DNA of 64,000 nt. Origin: Candidatus Zhuqueibacterota bacterium (lineage in GTDB: Bacteria > Zhuqueibacterota > Zhuqueibacteria > Residuimicrobiales > Krinioviventaceae). Below are positions 9,141 to 18,662 of the stretch, piece after piece (position 1 is the stretch's first letter; each line of letters starts with the position of its first letter). The notes beneath the pieces are model-generated. The model saw only the letters and a list, made by a program, of their open reading frames with translations, did no database searches and had not been told where the DNA came from. The position numbers and the translations under genes were made by a program. The DNA lies in the NCBI GenBank assembly GCA_016928775.1, contig JAFGKD010000068.1:1-64000 (forward strand), given 5' to 3'.

Positions 9141-12100
9141 TTATTTGAGCAATATCATTTTTCGAACTGCGCTGAATCCATTGCCCGTCAAACGATAGTA
9201 ATAAACCCCGGACGTCCATTCTCCCGCATCCCAATAGGTTGTGTACTCACCCGGTTCATGTTTCGCATTCACCAGGGTGGTTATTTTTTGTCCTAAATAA
9301 TTATAGATTGTGAGTGTGATTATTGTTTCAGCGGGACAGTGATAGGTGATCGCCGTCCAGTTATTAAAAGGATTCGGATAATTTTGCAAGAGCGACCAGT
9401 GTGTGGGCGTGGACTTTTCAGGAAAACAAGACGGTTTCTTTTCGCGCGTTGCGACAAGAGTGAATGTGCGGTGCGAGGCTGCTGAGGAAAGATAACTGTA
9501 TTCCGGATGATCGGCCACATCGATCATTTTATCCGCCTGATGATCGATCAAATAGAGACCACCGATATCCTGTGACGGGACAATTTCCCGACAGTGCACG
9601 TCATATCTTTTATTCTTCATGTTTGAATGGACAATAAACGTCCATGACTGCTTTCCGTTAAAAAACGATTTGACATCCATGGAATAATTCATGTCGTCAC
9701 TGTTGTCGTCATCGTGTACGAAATAGAGTGAAACAGAGTGCCCGGGTGATGGCGGCGGTTCAGGTTGATCAAAAGAATCCAGACCATCCCGTGCCCGCGA
9801 AAACAGGGCCACTATGTTTTCGCGATCACAAAAGTCTTCACATTGTACCTCGATTTTCATTGCCCAATCAAGATGAGCAGTCGAGGCTGCGTCAGCAGGA
9901 CGAGTTTTCTTTTTTAGATCCGATAATTCCGGGGAAATATCGATAGAACAGCCTTCTTTCGCATATAGAAAATAGGCGTGCCATGGTTGCAGCATAGTAG
10001 CATGCATATACTCGCCATTGACGTACATCCATAGTGCCGAGGCGCACGCCGTATCACGGCGAACAGATGACCAGGGGATCGCAAAATTAAACGTGCTGCT
10101 GATAATATTCCAGCCTTTTGACAACTCAATATTGTGATCTACATCGAGTCGAGCGCTCTTGCCCGCGCCGGCATCAATCGTCCACGCGGATTTTGTGATC
10201 ATCCAAAATCCACTGCCCGCATGAATGTTCGAAAAGCTCGGATTATTGTATTCGATATAATTCGGAATCGCCGGATTGTATTGGAAGACGCGCCATTCTT
10301 CATCGTTATAGGGGCCAAAGTTATGTGCCAACAGACTGACAGCAGATATGTCCGGTTCACCCGGGAAAGATACAAGCTGGTATTGCGCGGCTGGCAGAAT
10401 CTCCGGACTTTCAAACGAGCTATAGTGAACAAAGGGTGAAAAAGGACCAGCAGAACTGGCCAGCCCCTTCTTATCGAACGCCCGGATGGAATAGCGCAAA
10501 CCCGTTTTAGTCACCAAATTTGCCGGGATTGTACCCGTATAGATATCACTGCTTAGACTGTATTTGACCAGTGCAATTACTGTATCAATCGCTTGAACGT
10601 CACCTTTGTTCACGGAAAAGGTGACCCTATCGACGCCGGTCAAGTCATCCGTAATGGTTGCCTGGATTGGAATCGATTGTTGCTCCTCAACGTTTTGCGG
10701 TGGTGTATGGTCAATTGTCGGCGGTTTTTCATCCTTGCCGAGCACGCCAATATTCTCGATATATTGTGCATAGACATCGCCGCTATCACTTCTGAGGTCT
10801 TGCCAGGCGATGATCGATCCCCCGGTATCAGCGGAGCAGATGACGGGTCGGTATTGCGAGGCCGGATGCGTGCAAACAGCCAACGGTCGAGCGCCCCATA
10901 CCTTTTCTCCGTCGGCATTCAAACGGTGTGCCCATATGTTGGTTTCCGAGGTCGTGGCAACACTATCGGCAAGGGCACTCCATGCCAATATGACCCCCTG
11001 CTCACCGTCGCTTGTCATGTCATAATCGCGCTGCCAAAAATCGAGAGAGCGGACGTAAACGCCATTTTCTCCCCAAAGCCGCTCACCGTTAGCATTGATG
11101 CGCTGGCATAATATTGTTGGTTCAAAATCATAATCCGGAGAAGATGCCAGCCAGGCAATGATGGCACCGCCATTGCCGTCGGAAATCATTTTTATATTGT
11201 ATTTCGAATCGTCCGAAAGAGAGACGCGAATTCCATCACCCTCATTTTCCCATAAAAGAGCGCCCTGCGGTGACAGTCGTTGAGCATAAAGCTCGGTGTA
11301 CTCTCCAAATCGCTCATCCTCCCAACAAATGATCGCCCCGCCTCTGTTATCGCTGACAATATGTGCCACATAGGGATAAGCTGGTCTGGTCACCACAGTG
11401 ACACGACGCCAGCCCCATAGCGTATCACCTTCGGCGCTGTAGCGGCGCGCATACAGGCTATCGCCATCCGCGTAGGTGATAATAACGCCATTCTCGCCAT
11501 CCAGAGTGAGTCGAGGATGCAGTCGATTATAAGTGTAGCTCCGCCCGACTTCAGTGCCGAACCAGCCCCACTGCTTTTCGCCGGAGCTGGATATCTTTTG
11601 CCGATAGACGATATTATGCGAAAATTCAGAATGAACAACGTTTTTTTCCCAGGTAACAACAACATTCCCTTCTTCATCGCTACACAGGTCAGCGTCAATT
11701 GGATAAAATTGGTAATCGGATACCTGAATGACATCGTTTTCCCACAGCGTGTTACCATTCGAATCGATTTTTGTTGCCATCAGCAGATATTCATTCTGCA
11801 TACCATACTCTTCCCACGCGATATAAGCGTTGCCGGCATTATCTGCGACCAACTTTAGCAGGCGCTGGGTGTTGAAAGCAATATTTATCGGACTATCTTT
11901 CGGCCAGGCTCTGTTTCCGTTTCCGGTTATTCGGTTTACAAAAGCAAGCCTGTAGTATTGCAGTCGGTTATCGAGCCAGGCAACATAGGCACCTCCATGT
12001 CCATCCGGTGTTATGAGTGGCTGTATTTGATCCGATGCGTATGCACTCACCTCGTTATTTTCCGATGCATCTGTACTCCATTCGGCATAAGTTAGGTGAT

Positions 12101-12146
12101 TGTTAATCACAATGTAAAGAATCAAAATATAGACAATGTTTTTCAT
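9141..12146 (-). CDS. Large secreted beta-repeat protein with T9SS sorting domain
   Basis: The 1001-residue protein starts with a signal peptide (about 1-21). Residues about 35-480 are six or seven repeats of roughly 60-75 residues built on the pattern 'DG.GGA.IAW.D.R...YAQR....G..LWG', probably a beta-propeller. An Ig-like region follows (about 490-580, 'GVDRVTFSVNKGDV'), then further beta-rich modules and a C-terminal type A sorting domain ('YPNPFNNWTAITYHC', 'SGVYYYRLTGNG'). Enzymatic residues are not recognisable; a surface-displayed binding or adhesion role is the best guess. The start is supported by GGGGGTGA directly upstream of the ATG. It follows the FecR gene by 12 bases. Confidence 0.75.
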   Translation of the reverse strand: MKNIVYILILYIVINNHLTYAEWSTDASENNEVSAYASDQIQPLITPDGHGGAYVAWLDNRLQYYRLAFVNRITGNGNRAWPKDSPINIAFNTQRLLKLVADNAGNAYIAWEEYGMQNEYLLMATKIDSNGNTLWENDVIQVSDYQFYPIDADLCSDEEGNVVVTWEKNVVHSEFSHNIVYRQKISSSGEKQWGWFGTEVGRSYTYNRLHPRLTLDGENGVIITYADGDSLYARRYSAEGDTLWGWRRVTVVTRPAYPYVAHIVSDNRGGAIICWEDERFGEYTELYAQRLSPQGALLWENEGDGIRVSLSDDSKYNIKMISDGNGGAIIAWLASSPDYDFEPTILCQRINANGERLWGENGVYVRSLDFWQRDYDMTSDGEQGVILAWSALADSVATTSETNIWAHRLNADGEKVWGARPLAVCTHPASQYRPVICSADTGGSIIAWQDLRSDSGDVYAQYIENIGVLGKDEKPPTIDHTPPQNVEEQQSIPIQATITDDLTGVDRVTFSVNKGDVQAIDTVIALVKYSLSSDIYTGTIPANLVTKTGLRYSIRAFDKKGLASSAGPFSPFVHYSSFESPEILPAAQYQLVSFPGEPDISAVSLLAHNFGPYNDEEWRVFQYNPAIPNYIEYNNPSFSNIHAGSGFWMITKSAWTIDAGAGKSARLDVDHNIELSKGWNIISSTFNFAIPWSSVRRDTACASALWMYVNGEYMHATMLQPWHAYFLYAKEGCSIDISPELSDLKKKTRPADAASTAHLDWAMKIEVQCEDFCDRENIVALFSRARDGLDSFDQPEPPPSPGHSVSLYFVHDDDNSDDMNYSMDVKSFFNGKQSWTFIVHSNMKNKRYDVHCREIVPSQDIGGLYLIDHQADKMIDVADHPEYSYLSSAASHRTFTLVATREKKPSCFPEKSTPTHWSLLQNYPNPFNNWTAITYHCPAETIITLTIYNYLGQKITTLVNAKHEPGEYTTYWDAGEWTSGVYYYRLTGNGFSAVRKMILLK

Positions 12147-12158
12147 GATTCACCCCCG

Positions 12159-12956
12159 TTATTCAGATCGCTGTGGTGGATCGGGAGGACCGGGCAAAGG
12201 ATTATGCGAATCCGGTCTATCGATGATCACTTTATAGAATGTATACCCTCCGACGACTCCAGCCGGCACATAGAACCATGGGCTCTTGTAGAATTGCCAC
12301 CATGGATTGGACAGCTTTTGCATCTGCTGCGCCCAGGTTGTAATATGCTGAACGTGCGCTGCTGAAGGTGCTGTCAAAACTGGTGCCAGGGAGAGTGTAA
12401 TGCGTGCGGCCTGACCGGCATACAGCGCGAGACGCCCTTGCTCGTTTATAACGGTGACCTTGCCCTTGACGACATACACAAATCCTTCCTGACCGGATGC
12501 ATCGATGCGCATATAAAACTCTGTCATCCCGACAACTGAATTAAACAACCTGGATTTGGCGGCAAAAAAACCCTTCACCTTGACATAAATTTCTCCGACC
12601 TCAAGGAGTATCGTCCGCCACCGTCCTTCGCCAGGATTTACTTCTGTCTTGACTTGCGTATTTTCTCCAACAAAGATGTGCGCGTTGCTATAGTCCTTAT
12701 CGTATTCAAGAGCAAAATTCCCGCTTTGCTCTGTTTTGATACTTTGACCTTCGACAATAGCCATTCCCTGTTCGGCATTTTGCCATCCGTCGGCTGTCTG
12801 CACCTGGACAAAATCTGTGGATTTTACTTTTTCCGCTTTATCACCCTGATGCACCAGGGTGCGAATTGTGGCATTCGCTTGCTTCTGCTCTGTTTGCGCA
12901 ATGGCAGACGAAAAACCAAGCAAAACGGTCAACAATAAAGCGATGTCAACTTTCAT
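12159..12956 (-). CDS. FecR-domain exported protein
   Basis: The 265-residue protein has a signal peptide (about 1-20) and a FecR-type beta domain over about 40-190, with 'VEGQSIKTEQSGNFAL', 'GEIYVKVKG' and 'FYMRIDASGQEGFVYVVKGKV'. A hydrophobic stretch at about 228-245 could anchor the C-terminus. Classical FecR proteins are anti-sigma factors, but stand-alone exported FecR-domain proteins of this type are common in FCB genomes and are thought to bind surface polymers; no sigma factor gene is next to it. Its ATG overlaps the end of the upstream membrane-protein gene by four bases, so translation of the pair is probably coupled. Confidence 0.75.
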   Translation of the reverse strand: MKVDIALLLTVLLGFSSAIAQTEQKQANATIRTLVHQGDKAEKVKSTDFVQVQTADGWQNAEQGMAIVEGQSIKTEQSGNFALEYDKDYSNAHIFVGENTQVKTEVNPGEGRWRTILLEVGEIYVKVKGFFAAKSRLFNSVVGMTEFYMRIDASGQEGFVYVVKGKVTVINEQGRLALYAGQAARITLSLAPVLTAPSAAHVQHITTWAQQMQKLSNPWWQFYKSPWFYVPAGVVGGYTFYKVIIDRPDSHNPLPGPPDPPQRSE

Positions 12957-13918
12957 GGTACCCCCTTTTTGTTTAAATCTGTAGAAATTGAGGTTGACTC
13001 TGTAAACAATTTTTTATTGAACAGATTCCCGCGCGTCACCGTGCGAATCTCGCGAATAAAAGTTTTTTTCACTCGCCAGCATTGACATCGCAGCGGTGAG
13101 TAGAGCATTAACTCTTCATCGCTTTCATTGAGCACTGCACATCTGAAAGGAGCACGGATATCCTGAAACAGGTTTTCCTCGGAAAACGTCAATGTGACGA
13201 TGGGATAGCTTTTGCTGACGCACAGCATACCGCCAAAATTAAGCGGCAGCATGAGAATCTGAAAAAGAACAATCACATAAAAGAAAAATGGTGCATAAAA
13301 TGCAAGGATATGCGATACTGTGCCCCCGTTTTTGGCTTGCGCATATTCTTTTTGATATTTTTCCGTCAAAAAAGCGGCGATCAGGAAAAAAATCGTCAAG
13401 ATGACCAAAAGCTGATAGCGCTGGTGAAACGGCGTCAAAGAATCGGAATTCTGTGCCATAAAAACATCGGGGAGTTGCCCGGCATACAGGATGTCTTGAA
13501 ATTCCAAAACACGAAACGATAGAAATAAAGATAATAAAGAGACCAGGAAGAGAAAGCACTGAATCAGAATAAACCAGATCGCCCGGTGCTGAGCTGTGCG
13601 AGATTTTCTCGCCTTTTTGCGCTTTTGCCTGATCTTATGCACGATCAAACTCGTCACCATGACGATCAACAAAATGGCGACAATCGCCGGCTCGGAGAGT
13701 AGTCCCAAAATAAAAGACGGGATCAAGGTGAGATAAAACTTGCCGCCAGTCATGACAAAGTCCTGATTGGAAATCGATACTTCAGATATCCCCAAAATGG
13801 ACAAATGCAGACGTTCCGCCATAAAGCCGGCGGCTAAAAAAAGGGCAGTGAATCCCCCGACAGACGAACCGACAACCGTTATGAACTTTTTGGCGGGCTC
13901 CAGTATCCTGTCAAACAT
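12953..13918 (-). CDS. Multi-pass membrane protein of unknown function
   Basis: I do not recognise a family. The 321-residue protein has about five hydrophobic segments (about 15-37, 55-91, 112-138, 168-185 and 205-232) with a basic Arg/Lys loop after the second ('RQKRKKARKSRTAQHR'). The C-terminal ~85 residues are soluble and contain paired cysteines ('SPLRCQCWRVKK'). It is the first gene of the minus-strand run 13918-5120 and overlaps the FecR-domain gene by four bases, so the two products may form a membrane-linked pair. The intergenic stretch upstream (13919-14166) is AT-rich and holds no other gene I can support. Confidence 0.6.
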   Translation of the reverse strand: MFDRILEPAKKFITVVGSSVGGFTALFLAAGFMAERLHLSILGISEVSISNQDFVMTGGKFYLTLIPSFILGLLSEPAIVAILLIVMVTSLIVHKIRQKRKKARKSRTAQHRAIWFILIQCFLFLVSLLSLFLSFRVLEFQDILYAGQLPDVFMAQNSDSLTPFHQRYQLLVILTIFFLIAAFLTEKYQKEYAQAKNGGTVSHILAFYAPFFFYVIVLFQILMLPLNFGGMLCVSKSYPIVTLTFSEENLFQDIRAPFRCAVLNESDEELMLYSPLRCQCWRVKKTFIREIRTVTRGNLFNKKLFTESTSISTDLNKKGVP

Positions 13919-14166
13919 AGTTGAACTCCCACATTTTCCCTCAGTTCAATCCCCCTCACAGATCACGCAAAAAAGACTTGCATTAAAATACATTATCGAG
14001 CTTTATATCATTATACAAAAAAATAGCAATAATCCAAATGTTTCTCTTTTAAAATTTGATTACGCGTTACCCTAACGAAAATCGGTTCTACGCGGTCAAT
14101 CTTTGTTGAATGAGCGCAGTTTTTCAGTTTTCATGTAGTAAAAATATTGGATTGATGGAGGAATGC

Positions 14167-16842
14167 TCAGATATGATTGAGTCTAAAATTGTGCGAAATT
14201 CCATTGTTGAGCTCGAATCGATTTTCTGTTGCGGTTGCGGCAATTTTCCTGAATTGCAGCTTTTCCTGTTGCGGTACAACGAGCTCAGCCTGACAACCCG
14301 GCGGGAGAACAATCTCCATATCTCGCTCTCCTTTCTTACCTTTTCCTTTTAGCGAGATTGGTCCAGCGGGCGAATAACAGATCAAGTGAAAGGCGTCGAG
14401 ACGATCCAGTTGCGGGCGAATCTCAAGTCGTTGCATACCCGGTGTGAGCGGTTTGATGCCGGCAATGGTCATATACATCACATAGAGTGGTGCGACAGGT
14501 GCGTGACACCACTGATTGTGGGAATCCGGTTGCAGATCGAACCATTCGCCAAGCGTATTATTTTGTCCAACGGATGGCATGTCAAACCACCGGCCCTCCA
14601 GGTCATCCAAGATTTTATCGACACGACCCGCTTTACCCAGCGCCCAGAGCTGCCAGCCGGCGTTCGCAGGATACGATAAATGCAGCTCTTTTGGTCGTTC
14701 GACCAGCGCCTTCACTGACGCCTCACTATCATTTTCCGGACAGAAATCGAACAAGATTGCAGTTGCCAATGTGCGGTCGTGCAGTTTTATTTCTCCCTCT
14801 TCATGCAACCACGGCAGGTTGCTGATGAACAGGCGATGTGTGGGACTCCAAAAGTGAGCGATGGTATTTTTGACAAGCACAGTCGACGTCCGGATCGCAT
14901 CCTCGGCGACTGATCGTTCGCCTTTTGCGCGGCATATTTCCGCAAAGGCATGTTTCAGCATTGCCGCGACATAAAGATTAAACGAGCATTTAATATGTCG
15001 TTTGCTCACGCCATGCTCAATCCACACGGCAGGCGTGCCAATATCGTCCGTGGGCAGCAGACCATCCTCGCGGATGAGACTTTTGAGATAAGCGTAAAAG
15101 CGAAGCAAACGCGGAAAAACTTCTTCCAGGGCCACAAGATCGCCGGTGTACATGTAGTAGTGATAGCAATCAAAGTTAAAGCCAACCCCGTGATCGAGCA
15201 GCGGCCCCCATGGTGTCAGGTCAAGCTGACGCTGGGCAATCCGGTTCAGGCGATCATATGCCGGCCAGCAGTCCATGAAATAGCCGTCTTTGGTGAGTCC
15301 CTGACTAAACGTATTGAGATAGCGCGCGACCTGTTCCGCTGCACCAAAGGCGAGAATCGAGGCGTGCAGCACATGGCCAACATCGCCGCTGTATTGCTGA
15401 CGTTCGCGCGCCATGCCATCAACAATGAGATCCTGCGCAGAATTGTGCATGGTGTTGATAGCTGCATCAATCACTTTTTGAATTTTACTGCTGGACACTG
15501 ACACCAACGCGTTGTTCGGCCAGGCATAAAGTCGCCGCCGCGCCCCGACATATTTTAGCACAACACGTCCATCTGCGTTACAAATGTGCAATTGCAGCCA
15601 GCGAAAACTTTCGTAATCAAATGTCTCAAAAACATTGACACCTTCGCGACAGATAAAACGTGTCCATGAATGGAATTTATTATTCATCAGGCCGGGTGCC
15701 ATATTGCTGGTACCAAAAGGTCGATGCGCTTCCTGGACCATCAGTTCAATGGTCGTGCCCGCAGGCGCGTCGATCTCAAACCCTGGCCAGCCAACGATTT
15801 GTTCGGTGAATTCAAATGTCAGGACAGCGGCCCTGTGAGGATCAAGATGTATTTCCCAGCCGTCATCGACTGTTCGGCACGCCGGCCCGCTGGCAGCACG
15901 AAAAGCATTCGGCGTTTTGCAGTCAAAATACTCCCGCGCTGGCCGTCTCCACTCGAGCCAATGCGATTCGGCCAATCGTTTCGCCGGCATCGTTGATTCC
16001 CGCATGAGCGGGATAGAGCGACGGCGCAATTGGGTGGTTTCATTCAATCCGCCCGAGTTGTACAGATAATCATCGGCATTCGTCGCCAGGGCCGGTTTGT
16101 CCGCCGCACCTTGCAGTGTCATAGCAGGAAGCCAGTCATCTGACATTTTGTAATCCGGGGTTGTCCAGCCATAAGGATAGCAGCGCGCGTCAAATTCTTC
16201 CTGAAAAGCCCGCAAATACCAGCGTTTATAGGTGCCCGGCCTCCAGCTCGTCGCAATGCAGGCAAACCAGGCTGGATCAGAGTAAATCAACTGTCGCGTC
16301 CCGTGGCTGAGCTCGATTTCCAGACGAAAGATAAAACCGGGTTTTCCCATTGGCCAGGTGCCATCGCCTTGCCCAAAGTACAAAACCTGGGCGCCAATTA
16401 CATTGTCACCCGGCTTTAAAAACGGCTTTATATCAATTGGATCTGCTTCCGCCCATCTCGGATCGGCTGGCGCCGGGCCATATTGAATATATGTCCCATT
16501 GACAAACAATTTGTAACGGCTGTCGCCGAGAATCCAGCCCCGAGCGCTTTTTATTGGCAAGGTGATGGAGAATTGTCGTCGAAATAAAATGACCGTATTT
16601 TGCAGCACCCGCTCGCATGGATACCACAGCCATTGCGCCGGCGATAAATCGAGTTTTTTGTCGGCTACAGCGTGTTCAGCGTCTTGCGCCTTAAATGAAT
16701 CCGCATGGACCTCAGAGGATTGTGCCGTCAGCGAAGAGACCGCTGCCAAACCGGCGCCGGCTTGAAAGAAACGTCGACGAGAGATGAGCGGATTTTTCAA
16801 AAGTCCCTCCAATGTGATGGCAGAACTGTGTTTTTTCAGCAA
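14167..16842 (-). CDS. Tat-exported alpha-L-rhamnosidase, GH78
   Basis: The 891-residue protein carries a twin-arginine signal near residues 20-40 ('SRRRFFQAGAGLAAVSSL'). It has N-terminal beta-sandwich carbohydrate modules ('YKLFVNGTYIQYGP', 'WPMGKPGF') and a GH78 six-hairpin barrel from about 440. The catalytic signature D475-(4)-E480-(6)-D487 in 'DGMARERQQYSGD' has the spacing of the characterised rhamnosidase D567/E572/D579, and a second conserved Glu is seen in 'LGEWFD' before 'DSHNQWCHAP'. It should hydrolyse terminal alpha-L-rhamnose from plant or bacterial polysaccharides in the periplasm or outside. It pairs in function with the GH127-like and DUF1080 genes on the other side of the region. 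Confidence 0.88.
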   Translation of the reverse strand: MLKKHSSAITLEGLLKNPLISRRRFFQAGAGLAAVSSLTAQSSEVHADSFKAQDAEHAVADKKLDLSPAQWLWYPCERVLQNTVILFRRQFSITLPIKSARGWILGDSRYKLFVNGTYIQYGPAPADPRWAEADPIDIKPFLKPGDNVIGAQVLYFGQGDGTWPMGKPGFIFRLEIELSHGTRQLIYSDPAWFACIATSWRPGTYKRWYLRAFQEEFDARCYPYGWTTPDYKMSDDWLPAMTLQGAADKPALATNADDYLYNSGGLNETTQLRRRSIPLMRESTMPAKRLAESHWLEWRRPAREYFDCKTPNAFRAASGPACRTVDDGWEIHLDPHRAAVLTFEFTEQIVGWPGFEIDAPAGTTIELMVQEAHRPFGTSNMAPGLMNNKFHSWTRFICREGVNVFETFDYESFRWLQLHICNADGRVVLKYVGARRRLYAWPNNALVSVSSSKIQKVIDAAINTMHNSAQDLIVDGMARERQQYSGDVGHVLHASILAFGAAEQVARYLNTFSQGLTKDGYFMDCWPAYDRLNRIAQRQLDLTPWGPLLDHGVGFNFDCYHYYMYTGDLVALEEVFPRLLRFYAYLKSLIREDGLLPTDDIGTPAVWIEHGVSKRHIKCSFNLYVAAMLKHAFAEICRAKGERSVAEDAIRTSTVLVKNTIAHFWSPTHRLFISNLPWLHEEGEIKLHDRTLATAILFDFCPENDSEASVKALVERPKELHLSYPANAGWQLWALGKAGRVDKILDDLEGRWFDMPSVGQNNTLGEWFDLQPDSHNQWCHAPVAPLYVMYMTIAGIKPLTPGMQRLEIRPQLDRLDAFHLICYSPAGPISLKGKGKKGERDMEIVLPPGCQAELVVPQQEKLQFRKIAATATENRFELNNGISHNFRLNHI

Positions 16843-16845
16843 AGT

Positions 16846-16981
16846 TTACAAGCCACGGATTTTCACGGATGAAACACGGATAATATCATTCATTCTAATC
16901 TGTTTTAACCTCCAGCCACAAAACTTTCCTGAAGCAAAGCCGAAAAATCCGTGCTCATCCGTGTGCATCCGTGGCTTGTAA
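16846..16981. repeat. 136-base palindromic intergenic element (copy B of dispersed repeat)
   Basis: The element is bounded by a perfect 15-base inverted repeat, TTACAAGCCACGGAT at 16846-16860 and its complement at 16967-16981. Inside are several more (A)TCCGTG or CACGGAT units. Its inner part, 16907-16961, is the inverted copy of 169-223. The size, terminal repeats and lack of coding capacity suggest a MITE-like or structured intergenic repeat. Just beyond, 16989-17003 is a second palindrome, GCGGCC-AAA-GGCCGC, without a T run, and another 'ATCCGTGGCTT' unit follows at about 17012-17022. Confidence 0.75.
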
Positions 16982-17033
16982 TTTGCTTGCGGCCAAAGGC
17001 CGCGCCAGGTTCATCCGTGGCTTTTGTGCGGCA

Positions 17034-18563
17034 CTATTCCATCCGCGTGACATAATCGATCAAATGCTCGGATGTCACAATCGGAAACATGGGCACAACA
17101 TATTTGAACGGCATCTCCGGTTGTTTGACAAATAAATCAATCGACGCAAGGGAGATATCTTCAAACGCCTGAAAATCGAGCTTTATCTGTTTGTAATATT
17201 TCTGCTGCAGTTCACGAACATAGGGATTCAACGTCTCTTCCAAAATGGCGTGATAATTTTGCAGAAAAGGTCGTTTTTCACCAACTGTCTGCAAATAGTT
17301 TTGTCGTTGCACAAGGGCGAGATAAAAATCCTGCCACATTCGAACGTTGCGCTGCACGATATTGACCTGATCGTAGCCTTTTTTATATGCCTCTTCCGTG
17401 ACATAGTGATCACGGACAAGGTCGGCGATGGCCAGGCGAAATTGTGCGGGAAACTCGTTCGATGGCATTTTTCGTTCGCGAAATACAAGAGGGTGACGAA
17501 CAATAGCTTTTCGAAAATCAGCAACTGTCCAGGGAATATCGTCAACAGTGAAAAAGGTCTGCTGCATAAAACCTTCTTCCGACAGGTTATCGATCGCCGA
17601 TTTGGCGTCTTCGAGCTCAACGTCCCAGACCTTTTCAATGATTTGATCGCGACGCTCGCGATCAGTGTGAAAATAGACCTCGAAAAAAAGGTCACTCAGT
17701 TTGCGAAAAACATCTTGATTAAAATCCAGACGCTTGCCGCGCATAATATCGGCGACGCGGGCATTCCAGATTGTGCTCGCTTGCAGCGATGTCAGCTTTT
17801 CGGTGACATTTTTTCGACGTTCCTGCTGTTGCTTCGGCGTAAAAGCAACCTCATCGTGCCATCCTTTAATTTTGATAAAAACATAATCATTCTCAACTTG
17901 TACCGGATCGAGGACCTGGCCAATCTGAAACTCCCGGCCAAACAGGGCGGAATGGATATTCGCATGTTCCTTGTCGATCCACTTCACGGTTCGTTCAGGC
18001 GGCAAGCTGTCACCGGCCAACTGGAAAAATGCCTCGTTAAACAGGTCTGGTTCTGCCGGCAGCCGATTTTTATAGTAATTCACAAACGACGTATCGCTGG
18101 TGGTGAAATATTCAATCTCATATTCGCGTCCGGCAAGTTTATAGGCTCGCTTTATATCTGTTGAATCGAGCGCTACCTTTTCAGTTGCTTCAACATGGTG
18201 CATCCACTGGCGCATGGCCTGTTCTTTTCTTCCCGAGAGAAAGAGTTGAAATTCCCCATCTTGCAATAGCGGATGATTTTCACCCGCTTCAATGGCCAAT
18301 AACTTTTCAGCGATGAGCGAATTGAGGATGATCTTTTTATGCAGGTAGGTATTCATCCGGCAATAGTCAGGTCGAGGTGTATATTCGGCGCGACGAATGA
18401 ATTCGTTCAGACTGATCGTCGCCTTGTCGCCAATTTCGACCAAAATTTTTTCCGCCGGCTGCTGCGGTTCCGGCGTGCTACACACGATAAAAATCGCAAA
18501 ACAGACAACAAAAGCAATTCGCCATAAGGTTTTAATGATATGACTTTTCTCCAATGTGAACAA
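17034..18563 (-). CDS. SurA/parvulin-like periplasmic foldase (putative lipoprotein)
   Basis: The 509-residue protein begins at a TTG (18563) preceded by AAAGGA about ten bases upstream. A hydrophobic helix (about 13-29) ends in '..IVCSTPEPQQ', a weak lipobox. Then comes a SurA-N-like chaperone segment ('ISLNEFIRRAEY', 'LHKKIILNSLIAEKLLAIEAG') and long charged helical regions. A clear catalytic parvulin domain is not obvious, so it may be a chaperone without isomerase activity. It probably helps outer-membrane or secreted proteins fold, which fits the secreted and beta-barrel proteins encoded just upstream. A strong terminator separates it from the lectin-like gene, so it likely has its own promoter. 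Confidence 0.6.
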   Translation of the reverse strand: MFTLEKSHIIKTLWRIAFVVCFAIFIVCSTPEPQQPAEKILVEIGDKATISLNEFIRRAEYTPRPDYCRMNTYLHKKIILNSLIAEKLLAIEAGENHPLLQDGEFQLFLSGRKEQAMRQWMHHVEATEKVALDSTDIKRAYKLAGREYEIEYFTTSDTSFVNYYKNRLPAEPDLFNEAFFQLAGDSLPPERTVKWIDKEHANIHSALFGREFQIGQVLDPVQVENDYVFIKIKGWHDEVAFTPKQQQERRKNVTEKLTSLQASTIWNARVADIMRGKRLDFNQDVFRKLSDLFFEVYFHTDRERRDQIIEKVWDVELEDAKSAIDNLSEEGFMQQTFFTVDDIPWTVADFRKAIVRHPLVFRERKMPSNEFPAQFRLAIADLVRDHYVTEEAYKKGYDQVNIVQRNVRMWQDFYLALVQRQNYLQTVGEKRPFLQNYHAILEETLNPYVRELQQKYYKQIKLDFQAFEDISLASIDLFVKQPEMPFKYVVPMFPIVTSEHLIDYVTRME

Positions 18564-18582
18564 ATTTGTGTTATCCTTTCAT

Positions 18583-18619
18583 AAAAAAAAGCGCTGCACA
18601 CAGCGCATGCAGCACTTTT
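18583..18619 (-). terminator. Rho-independent terminator after the lectin-like lipoprotein gene
   Basis: Read on the minus strand, AAAAGTGCTGCA and TGCAGCGCTTTT form a 12-bp stem with one G-T pair and a nine-base loop, followed by a run of T. It lies 44 bases beyond the stop of the gene at 18663 and just before the next gene, so it probably ends the 26,970-18,663 transcription unit. Confidence 0.85.
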
Positions 18620-18662
18620 CAGTTTACAACGAAACGCATGGAAATAGTATTGTGGATCGAAA

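Noticed and set aside
13919-14352. Short open frames across the AT-rich gap and the 3' end of the rhamnosidase gene
   Set aside because: They overlap the rhamnosidase coding sequence or lack start signals and coding character.
16989-17003. GCGGCC-AAA-GGCCGC as a terminator for the foldase gene
   Set aside because: The stem is strong but no T run follows on the relevant strand.
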